Of a stretch of 30,280 bases of DNA, positions 1-9,317 are shown in pieces (the stretch's first letter is position 1; every line of letters starts with the position of its first letter). The stretch comes from Glandiceps talaboti (lineage: Eukaryota > Hemichordata > Enteropneusta > Spengelidae), in assembly GCF_964340395.1 (NCBI RefSeq), contig NC_135552.1, positions 5,344,701-5,374,980 on the forward strand, read 5' to 3'. The notes under the pieces were generated by a model that was not told the DNA's origin, did no database searches, and saw nothing but the letters and a program-made list of their open reading frames with translations. Both the position numbers and the translations under genes were made by a program.

Positions 1-1335
1 GGTTGTATTGTTATAGTCCAACTTACAATGTTACACTGGTTGTATTGTTATAGTCCAACTTACAATGTTACACTGGTTGTATTGTTATAGTCCAACTTAC
101 AATGTTACACTGGTTGTATTGTTATAGTCCAACTTACAGTGTTACACTGGTTGTATTGTTATAGTCCAACTTACAGTGTTACACTGGTTGAGATGTTATA
201 GTCCAACTTACAGTGTTACACTGGTTGTATTGTTATAGTCCAACTTACAATGTTACACTGGTTGTAGTGTTATAGTCCAACTTACAGTGTTACACTGGTT
301 GAGATGTTATAGTCCAACTTACAGTGTTACACTGGTTGTATTGTTATAGTGCAACTTACAATGTTACACTGGTTGTAGTGTTATAGTCCAACTTACAGTG
401 TTACACTGGTTGAGATGTTATAGTCCAACTTACAGTGTTACACTGGTTGTATTGTTATAGTCCAACTTACAATGTTACACTGGTTGTATTGTTATAGTGC
501 AACTTACAGTGTTACACTGGTTGTATTGTTATAGTCCAACTTACAGTGTTACACTGGTTGTATTGTTATAGTCCAACTTACAGTGTTACACTGGTTGTAT
601 TGTTATAGTCCAACTTACAGTGTTACACTGGTTGAGATGTTATAGTGCAACTTACAGCGTTACACTGGTTGTAGTGTTATAGTCCAACTTACAGTGTTAC
701 ACTGGTTGAGATGTTATAGTCCAACTTACAGTGTTACACTGGTTGTATTGTTATAGTCCAACTTACAGTGTTACACTGGTTGTATTGTTATAGTCCAACT
801 TACAGTGTTACACTGGTTGAGATGTTATAGTGCAACTTACAGCGTTACACTGGTTGTAGTGTTATAGTCCAACTTACAGTGTTACACTGGTTGTAGTGTT
901 ATAGTCCAACTTACAATGTTACACTGGTTGAGATGTTATAGTCCAACTTACAGCGTTACACTGGTTGTATTGTTATAGTCCAACTTACAGCGTTACACTG
1001 GTTGTAGTGTTATAGTCCAACTTACAGTGTTACACTGGTTGTAGTGTTATAGTCCAACTTACAGTGTTACACTGGTTGAGATGTTATAGTCCAACTTACA
1101 ATGTTACACTGGTTGAGATGTTATAGTCCAACTTACAGCGTTACACTGGTTGTATTGTTATAGTCCAACTTACAGTGTTACACTGGTTGTAGTGTTATAG
1201 TCCAACTTACAGTGTTACACTGGTTGTAGTGTTATAGTCCAACTTACAGTGTTATAGTCCAACTTACAGTGTTACACTGGTTGTAGTGTTATAGTCCAAC
1301 TTACAGTGTTATAGTCCAACTTACAACGTTACACT
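1..1335. repeat. 37-bp satellite / minisatellite array (35 units)
   Basis: A head-to-tail array whose unit begins GGTTG and has a period of 37 bp. It starts in phase at base 1, so it very probably continues beyond the left edge. I count 35 units. The first 33 are exactly 37 bp; the last two (1222-1278 and 1279-1335) each carry an extra 20-bp partial unit, giving 35 x 37 + 40 = 1335 bp exactly. Variation is concentrated at three places: offsets 6-8 (TAT, AGA or TAG), offset 18 (C, rarely G), and offsets 27-29 (AAT, AGT or AGC). These variants recur in blocks, for example three-unit blocks at units 7-9 and 10-12. Each AGT-type unit contains the dyad CAGTG-TTA-CACTG, flanked by CAAC and GTTG. 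No spacer-like unique sequence separates the units. Confidence 0.97.
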
Positions 1336-2840
1336 GCCTGTTTCCATTGCGCGTCTTGGGACCACGCAGCCTCCATATCATGCACACACTTTCAAGTTAA
1401 ACAAACTTTATTTTTGCATCACAAAAAATGATTATGTGTTTTCTGATATAGCAATCACTTTTTTATCACCTAGTACTAATTCATTAACATTACTATCATG
1501 GCATTCTAGAATTTGTTGGTAATATCGGTCTCTCGATATGAAATAAAACTGGGTCTCACAGCTTGTTATCCCGGGAAATCTAGAGTAACTTTTTAACGTG
1601 GGAATTTCAATATTTAAAAACTAAAAGCAAATACTAGTTACTTAGATTCTGTTTGTACGTTTTCAATATGCTTTGTCTTTCTTCAGTGGAAACTTTCATT
1701 GGAGCAACTGTCCCTTTGTCGCTTTCCGTTTTCTTTCCCGAGGCATACTCCAGTGAAATGTACAAGAAAAACAATACGCTCAAACAAAGTACTGAGAGTA
1801 GCTTTCAGAAGGCATACACGCTCAGTGCCTGGGGCGCTCGACGCAACATTATCCGCTCGCACGCTTTGAATTCGTAATAAACCATGCCAGGAGTGGCGTG
1901 TATACGCGTCGCTGTTGCCGCCTGTCCTCTCGACAGAATCTGTGAGCTCGAGTGGTACACGACAAATGAAACCAGTGCGTACAAAAAAGAAGACCATCAC
2001 AAGCAACGAATTCTTCATTTGATAAAATTAAGAAATACGTTATATATTTTTTTTGTGTGTGTTTGTCCGTTATAGTTGAGCAGGTAAAGAGACAATCGTG
2101 TAAACCAACATGTGCACGTGAAGAAAAACTACAAAAAAAAAAAACCCCGGCATCCTTTTTACTCTGCGAGGACGGATCGAAAATTCGATAATTCGTCACT
2201 CTTTTTAGATTATTCCGGGAGGCAATTACGTCGAGAGAGGGGGTCAACCGCAGTGATGTCTTTATGTACAATTTCAGTAATCGATTTCATGCAAAAGTAT
2301 ACATAGTATCAATATGGTTCCCCCGTGTTTGCCTCGGAAATCGACATCGATTTTTACCGTCAATTATTTCGACAAATATTACGCGCGCCAACTCCTCCCG
2401 TCCTATTAATTAATTCTTAAAACGTCTCGTATAGGAACCCAGCACGCGTCAGTTTTGTGATACCCTTATCAAGCGTATAATACAGTTATTCGGTGATGTA
2501 ATTTCCCAGTATAATAACAAAGAAAATAAATAGAAAGTTAACGACAAAAACGGTTCAAAAGTTTCCAAATTGTATCACTATAATACGCCTTTAACAAAAT
2601 GAAAGTTAAAATAAACTGCCGTTCCTTTCAAAAAGTTGTTGTGGAAAAAGTGATTACAGTCAGTCGTTTTCATGTGGTTGTACAAAATTAAAATCCAATT
2701 ATTTCTACATATCAAATTACTTTAGGGTCTGAAGCACAACTTTTAAAAGTGCTTCAAATAACGGAGAAAGGCGACTCTTTTGAACAAATTAAAACATTTA
2801 TGGAATAACGCACATCATTTCTTTGCCTTGTCTTCTCTGA
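1336..2840. other. Gene-free low-copy stretch with a CpG-rich patch
   Basis: No recognisable gene. The interval is mostly AT-rich, but about 1820-1945 is clearly GC-richer and holds about 13 CpG dinucleotides in about 120 bp (GGCGCTCGACGC, CCGCTCGCACGC, TACGCGTCGC). The overlapping open frames on both strands (longest 140 codons on the minus strand, 1849-2271) match no family I know and contain no conserved motif. The patch could be a promoter or first exon region, or a GC-rich repeat fragment; the sequence alone does not decide. Confidence 0.5.
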
Positions 2841-3046
2841 CTTTTCTTTTCTTTTCTTTTCTTTTCTTTTTTTTCTTTTCTTTTCTTTTCTTTTCTTCTC
2901 TTTTCTTCTCTTCTCTTCTCTTCTCTTCTCTTCTCTTCTCTTCTCTTCTCTTCTCTTCTCTTCTCTTCTCTTCTCTTCTCTTCTCTTCTCTTCTCTTCTC
3001 TTCTCTTCTCTTCTCTTCTCTTCTCTTCTCTTCTCTTCTCTTCTTT
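2841..3046. repeat. Polypyrimidine tract, (CTTTT)n grading into (CTTCT)n
   Basis: An uninterrupted run of 206 pyrimidines on the plus strand. It begins as (CTTTT)n and, from about 2895, becomes almost pure (CTTCT)n. A is the base before it (2840) and G the base after it (3047). The long open frames read through it in either direction (Arg/Glu/Lys-rich or Phe/Ser/Leu-rich) are by-products of the repeat. Homopurine/homopyrimidine tracts of this length with mirror symmetry can form triplex (H-DNA) structures. Confidence 0.97.
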
Positions 3047-4415
3047 GATTCATTTTGTTTTTTTCCCCTATGTTACACTTCAAACCCCTTCTGTGCCTAT
3101 TTTGGTTTTCATCAAACACACACACACACACACACACACACATTCAATCCTGATAATACAAATAAGAAAACTATAGTTTACATATTCTGAGTGATACATT
3201 GTCATATAATTTTTGGCATCATCGAGTTCTGATTTCTTTTAAATTAAGATTCTAACTTCTTCGAAACGAAACGAAACGAAACTTTGTCTCCAATCTCCAC
3301 CAATAATGGTACAGGGCGAACGCTCTGGTCACTCTTAATGCAATTTGTCCCGTTGTACTGTAAAATAGTGTGGACGCACTCTTGATATAATTAACTGTAT
3401 ATAAAAGTACAATTAGCGGTCGGAGGCATACATCTTCTTTCCCCATTTGTCAGGGAATGTGATGGAAGTGAAAGTGGGAGCAAGGTCTGACACACACAGG
3501 TCACATGTGGAATGATACAGGCAAACTCCCTCAAGGAATTGATAGGTGAGAAAATGGAACAAACTTGAAGTTGAAAAGGTACCAAGACAAAAGAGGAAAA
3601 TATGAGGGATATTAAAGTGAAAGATCTACACTGGAATAAACTTTCCTATTAATAATAACTTCGAATCAATTGTCAAATACATTTTTATCATGATAATAAT
3701 GACAATTTCAAATCAATCATCATGTATGCAAAAGAATCCGCATGCGTAGAACAAATTTTGGAGAATTCTTCGCAAAATTAACGGAATTACACAAGAATTT
3801 TATTTGGATCTTATTGCTTAAATAATTTGAGAACGTTTTGTTATGATTCTGGGTAAAAACATAGACCCTACACAATAATCCAATTTCTAGCAAGGTGTTA
3901 AAGGGACTTTGCCTTAAAGAAATGCGGGCAGAGACGCGCCCTTTTCGTGTAGGCTCTATGGTTAAAATAAAGTTAAGAAATGCCAAATTTATAGGAAATA
4001 AAGAGTTCTCAAATTTTTTGGCGGGAACTACATTGTACTGTGTAGGCGTTCACCAAAACCAGATTTCAAAATACTTCAAACTCCGGCAAATGCAGTCGGT
4101 GATTTTACGATTAGAAAATGCAGAGAAAATGTAGATCTGGAATGCCTTAGGCAATGTAAGATGGAAGGACTGGGACAATATACGATTAAATCCACTTTTT
4201 TGGCAGCTCCATCACGTCACGTGGCAGCGCTGTCTAGTGAAAAAGTAGGGCACATGCGCCTTGTTTTACACGCAAGACCCATGTGCGTAAGACCAGTAGC
4301 GGGATAAAAATCTCACTTTGTTTATTCTGCGTATCTTCGTTATCACCGTTAGTATCAATAACCACTGGCTACGATATAACAGTTCTGGTGACGTCACAGG
4401 AGTAAAGCCTCTCTC
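3047..4415. other. Gene-free stretch with a short (CA)n and (CGAAA)4
   Basis: No recognisable gene. It contains a (CA)n microsatellite at 3116-3142 and a short (CGAAA)4 run at 3262-3282. A CRE-like palindrome GTGACGTCAC lies at 4388-4397. The short open frames on both strands show no conserved domain. The sequence TCACGTCACGTGG near 4213-4225 has overlapping CRE-half and E-box-like cores. Confidence 0.5.
4388..4397. promoter_or_regulatory. Palindromic CRE-like site
   Basis: GTGACGTCAC is a perfect 10-bp palindrome containing the full CRE core TGACGTCA, the consensus bound by CREB/ATF-type bZIP factors. It lies 18 bp before a 131-bp Z-DNA-prone tract. No transcript start is visible nearby, so function is inferred from the motif only. 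An 8-bp match in a 30-kb window can arise by chance. Confidence 0.3.
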
Positions 4416-4471
4416 CATGTGTGTGTACGTGTGTATGTATGTATGTATGTATGTATGTATGTATGTATGTA

Positions 4472-4519
<48 letters not shown>

Positions 4520-4546
4520 CGTGTGTGTGCGTATGTATGCGTGTGC
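4416..4546. repeat. Compound (TATG)n-(TG)n-(GC)n microsatellite, Z-DNA-prone
   Basis: A compound tract: GT-rich start, (TATG)n, (TG)n, a (GC)5 core at about 4510-4520, (GT)n, then GTATGTATGCGTGTGC. Read base by base, the whole 131 bp alternates strictly purine/pyrimidine without one exception. Such tracts, especially with a GC core inside GT repeats, are the classic sequences that adopt left-handed Z-DNA under negative supercoiling. Open frames on both strands here (Cys-Val-Tyr or Thr-His repeats) are artefacts of the repeat. Confidence 0.95.
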
Positions 4547-5180
4547 TGGTCGCGTGTGGCCGGCTCGCTCTTGGCTGTCACGAGCTTTGTACTGTGTACA
4601 ACGCAAATTGATTGGGCGGGGAAGCGATAGTACTGACAGACGTGCTGACATGTGTTTGTGAATAATAATAAGTATTAGTAATATTCACAGTTATTTTAAA
4701 CCTACAAAATCGATGTTATGGTTTGAAAAAACGAGGATTTGAAGGAATTAACTTATGTATACTGATAGAATTATGTTCAGTGAAGATTAAGAGCATTTCC
4801 CATGAGTTTCAGCTTTCACAATACAATGGCGCGTGGTTTGTTCATGATTTCGTGTGGGAGAGGAGGGAGGGGGTGACACGTCACGTCACGTCAGGTTTCA
4901 ATTCATAGTGTGTTTTTTAATATATTATAATTCCCTAATAAAAAGATGATAAAGTATTTTAAAAAATAGAAATAATATATGGCAGCATAAAATGAATATA
5001 TATTAATTACCAAAAATCAAAACAAAAAGATAACGTTTCTTCTAATTTCCACGGATGTATATACGTAAGTAGCATTTACTAGTTAATTGGGTGTGCAAGG
5101 GTGAACCACCAGTTAACGTCCATTCAGTTCCTAGCCTAGCTATAATCGTATAGCCACATTTGACACAAGTCCTCATTGTT
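4547..5180. other. Gene-free stretch before the assembly gap
   Basis: No recognisable gene or element. It includes a short tandem (TCACG)-type run at about 4877-4893 and an AT-rich segment from about 4915 to 5035. The right end is cut by the assembly gap. Confidence 0.5.
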
Positions 5181-5280
5181 NNNNNNNNNNNNNNNNNNNN
5201 NNNNNNNNNNNNNNNNNNNNNNNNNNNNNNNNNNNNNNNNNNNNNNNNNNNNNNNNNNNNNNNNNNNNNNNNNNNNNNNN
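5181..5280. other. Assembly gap, 100 N
   Basis: Exactly 100 consecutive N, the conventional placeholder for a scaffold join of unknown size. The true distance and even the adjacency of the two flanks are not shown by the sequence, so open frames drawn across it are meaningless. Confidence 0.99.
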
Positions 5281-5684
<404 letters not shown>

Positions 5685-7889
5685 GGTACAGCTCTACGTT
5701 CACAATGTTCTCTCCGTATTCGAATAGTCCACGTTAAGACATTTTAAACCCATTAGACCAGGGGGCAATGATGGTACTTAGACACTGGTATGTCTTATCG
5801 TGTGATCAATACTATAGATTGTCGATTTCACTAAGAGTTCATTCATATGAGATATACATGTAATGACGTGGCATGATATAGAATTGGAAGTTGATACAAA
5901 TAACGCAGTGTCGATATCTCATATACTCGGCGAACTTTTATCGAAGTTTGGAAACCTAAATTCGAAAGGAAACAAAAGAAGTTAAACTCCATCGAAATTC
6001 CTATCAATAGAGATTATTGGATGAGGTTAGACAGAATGCTGAAACTCACGAATCTCTGATGGCAAATACACATTTAGTAATGTTTTCTTTCGTTTTATTT
6101 TTCTCATTCGTTCGATAGGCTGTCGTCAGCAATCGTTTGAAACAAGTAAATTCTATCTAAGCAATTCATACAAGAAAATATATTGTTATGTCAAGTGCGA
6201 ATAATCGTTTTTAGACACACTGAGGCAGCTGTTCCACGTACTAATAGGAACCAGAATATAAACAATTAAAAGCAGACACGAACCATATATATAAAATCGT
6301 GATTTGTATACACCTTATTTTATTAACACACTAACGGGTAAACAAGTAAACAATGATTGAAAGTTATGCAAATTAAAATATCATTAGCTGAGTTTATGAG
6401 CTTTATACTCGTATCAAGTGAAAATATTTGCATAAATTCTCTATCAAATTATTCCATAATAATAATATTGATGTCAATTGATTACAATTGTCTTCTAGCA
6501 TTATTAGAACAGTTGATTAAAGTGTTGACATTTATATACTGCGTATAATAAATTACGTCATCGGATCCTAAGGATGACTTGAGTTCAGTCAATTGCAAGT
6601 GGTGGTTATGCACATTTCAGGATGTAGAATATTATGCGCTCCTTTTGAATATGCAGTGAAAATTACGCAAAAAAACCTCGAACAAGCTCAGGTTGTGCCC
6701 CTTTAAAATCACCGGTTAAATACGCTTGCTATAAATCGATACATTATATTTGATAAATAAAGTAAGTAACGGTGTAGAGTATTGCAGATGACGACAGGGT
6801 AAACACTTTCAAGTCTTGCTTTGTTTCTCCTTCGGTGTAATAAATGTTAGTGTGAAGGTGTTGATGCGGTAATTATAATGGCATATACCACAGCTAATGA
6901 ATATTAGTTCAAGGAATCCCAAATGCACACAAGACACTGTTTTTTTCTCTCATGGCGTGAAACCGTTCTGCGGGGTTTTAAAAGAAACTTCAATATTATC
7001 GACAAGGACAACTCACGAACTAAATCCAGGATAAAGTGAATTGATAAAAGAATACTGAAAATGAAGAACCCTTTCGGTTAAGTTAGTTTCCAACAAGTTT
7101 CTTTTGTGTTTGTTTTCCAAATCACACCTCCTTCTTAAAAGTGGAAAATAGTAGACCTAATAAATTTTGCAATCATGTTAGTTATAAAAAAACTAAACAA
7201 TTTGTAATATGGAAGGATCCTTATTATGTGATTTGATAGACGTTCCCACAAATGTCAGAATAATTTCTGCTTTTATTTGACTGCCTATCTGTCGACACAC
7301 TAACTAATCTTACGCAATTTTCGGAAAATAAATGTGGAGTTTGGGTGTTGACTGAAAAAAAGACCGCATTGTAAGAAACCAAATGTGATTACGTCAACGG
7401 CTTGTACGTAAAGCGTCGATACAGCTGTCAGACAAAATGACGAATGATCCTACACACAGGCTCACAGCTGTAAAAAAAGCACCGAATGTACAGTATATGT
7501 CTACTGTCTATACAGACTTCATAGCTTTTACTTTTTTTAGGATGTATGTTTGTCATTAATTCTATGACGAACGTTCAAAAAGCGAATATGGTACATCTGA
7601 ACATTAACGCAGTTCCGCTTCGAAAATAAAAATCTTGTGACTTTTGGTGTTACTTTGTTCTAGAAAACTTGACCCCGTTCTCAATTAAAATCAAGAAAAA
7701 ACACCAGGAGTCACCTGACATGTTTTAGAACTCGAGGTCGAAACGCTATCAAAGTTAAACTACTTTAGAATCCAATATAACTGTGCTAACTCTAGGGGAA
7801 AATAATAGATTGTAAATTTCTTTGAAAACAAATCCCAACATTTCACGATATCTGAAATAAAATGTCGTCTGGTTCGAAAAAAATCAAAC
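5685..7889. other. Gene-free AT-rich stretch
   Basis: I see no gene, RNA gene or recognisable repeat in these 2.2 kb. Stop codons are frequent in all frames and the only open frame above 60 codons (6357-6548) has a low-complexity Ile/Leu/Ser composition without motifs. Confidence 0.55.
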
Positions 7890-7892
7890 TAA

Positions 7893-8105
7893 GGCCAAAA
7901 AGATTGAGTGGTTCCAATTATGCCCAATTTTAGAATGGGTGGTGGGGGTTAGGATAGGTAGGTTTTATTGTTATTTTTTTTCATGTGTGAGTGTCTAGTT
8001 CAGGTAATTATGTTTTCCGTTGTTTTCCATATGGATTCCTGTTTAGGGTTGGCAGTAAAAACTAGGTGAGGTCGGGTAACCGGAACCAAATAATATTTTT
8101 AGACC
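7893..8105 (-). mobile_element. MITE copy 1 (PIF/Harbinger-like, internally deleted)
   Basis: A 213-bp non-autonomous DNA element, minus relative to the copies at 9029 and 20332. Its ends are inverted repeats: left GGCCAAAAAGATTGAGTGG, and the reverse complement of the right end begins GGTCTAAAAATATTATTTGG. Both lead into a shared TTCC motif. It is flanked by TAA at 7890-7892 and 8106-8108. Reverse-complemented, its outer parts match the copy at 20332-20711 segment by segment, including the GTAGGTAGAT-like, CTAGTTCAG and TTTTCCATTGTTTTCCA-like motifs, but a central portion is missing. A three-base TAA duplication with GG-starting termini is typical of PIF/Harbinger (Tourist) MITEs; that family assignment is inferred. 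There is no coding capacity. Confidence 0.82.
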
Positions 8106-8108
8106 TAA

Positions 8109-9025
8109 CAGTGCGACATTTTTTCGTCTGACATAACAAAAATCTAAGATTGATTTATTTTATCGTTACATGAATTGAACCGAAATATCATAGTTGAGCC
8201 AGATGATGAAATGCAGCAGCGTTCATACGACTTTTGTCGAGCCGGACAACGTTTTGTTGCAGGTTTCGTGATTTTAATTGTATTTCAACAATTCAACGGA
8301 ACAGAAACCAAACTTTCATATATCGACATTCGGAGAGAAATTTACACAAACTTTGATTTTCAGAGAAATTTATCCCCGATGTGCATTCTACTTTATGTCG
8401 AGAAAATGATGGTTACAAACCATATTGAATTATTCCCGATACTCGGTTTATATACTCAACGGCATATATGTTAGCAACCAGTCATTGATCCAAGGAAACA
8501 TCCCCGGCGGCGGTGCCAATGGTTAAAGTCATATCCAGCCTCAATTGGAGCATATGTTCTATATATATTTACAGAAACGTTCACCTAACCTAGCCCGAAC
8601 AGACTTCTTAAAGTTTCGCAGGTCGTCGACTGCTTCTGGGTTCTGTTTCAGTGCACGTGTAAAAACAACCGTCACCGATTGTTATGCACTGAGTACATGA
8701 TGTATCATAATTATATCAACACTTTCAATACTAATCTGTAATGATCGCTGTTCATTTTTTTGTCTTGTATCATCGTTCATATTTCTGAACATCCGAAGTT
8801 ACAGTATTTTACCCCCAAAAACACAGACTAAATCTCAATGTGCAAATTATTATGTCGACACACTAGTTTACAAAAGTAAAACTCGGTGTAGAAAATCTAT
8901 TTTTTCTGTGTTTATTACTTAATCAGTCATGGGAGTTGACTGTGGAAGTACTGATCACAAAATAGTTATTACACTTTATGATGCATTAAAAGCACATTTT
9001 CGTTTGCAGATCTAAGATAGACTAG
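8109..9025. other. Stretch between MITE copies
   Basis: No recognised gene. The open frame at 8175-8474 (99 codons, + strand, mixed composition) has no motif I recognise, no obvious promoter and no partner exon, so I do not call it. Otherwise AT-rich sequence without repeats longer than a few units. Confidence 0.45.
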
Positions 9026-9028
9026 TAA

Positions 9029-9314
9029 GGCCAAATAAAAAAAAGTTGTTTGGTTCCGGTCACCCGACCCGACCTAGTTTTTTCATGCCGACCCTAAACT
9101 CTTTTTTTTTAACGTATTCGAGAAAAATAATAATAAAATCGCGAAAGAGTTTCGCAAGAAATAGTGGGTGCGGAAATTGACATCAATATAAAACTATTCT
9201 TCCAGTCTGTAATGGCTGTACATCTGATAGGAAGAAATAAACAACACAGAGACCATTTGGAAAATACCTATTTTAAAATTGAATGTAATCGGAACCACGC
9301 AATTTTGTTACGCC
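9029..9314 (+). mobile_element. MITE copy 2 (PIF/Harbinger-like)
   Basis: A 286-bp element flanked by TAA on both sides (9026-9028 and 9315-9317). The left end reads GGCCAAATAAAAAAAAGTTG and continues into TGGTTCCGGTCACCC; the reverse-complemented right end reads GGCGTAACAAAATTGCGTGG then TTCCGATTAC. The interior aligns along most of its length with the copy at 20332-20711. Shared landmarks are CATGCCGACCCTAAAC, GCGGAAATTGACATCA, ATGGCTGTACATCTGATAGG and CAGAGACCATTTGGAAAA. Relative to that copy it lacks a segment just before the right end. The 64-codon open frame inside it (9164-9358) is not conserved with the other copies and runs past the element's end, so it is not a transposase. Confidence 0.88.
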
Positions 9315-9317
9315 TAA

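Noticed and set aside
1-1335. CRISPR-like array of 37-bp repeats
   Set aside because: Repeats are directly adjacent with no unique spacers, there are no cas genes, and the surrounding sequence is clearly eukaryotic. It is a satellite.
2754-3190. Long Arg/Glu/Lys-rich and Phe/Ser/Leu-rich open frames
   Set aside because: They exist only because a pentanucleotide repeat has no stop codons in these frames.
4318-4661. Cys/Val/Tyr-rich and Thr/His-rich open frames
   Set aside because: Products of the TATG/TG microsatellite; no sequence outside the repeat is recognisable.
8175-8474. 99-codon plus-strand open frame as a gene
   Set aside because: Mixed composition but no recognisable domain, no supporting context, and a length plausible by chance in 30 kb.
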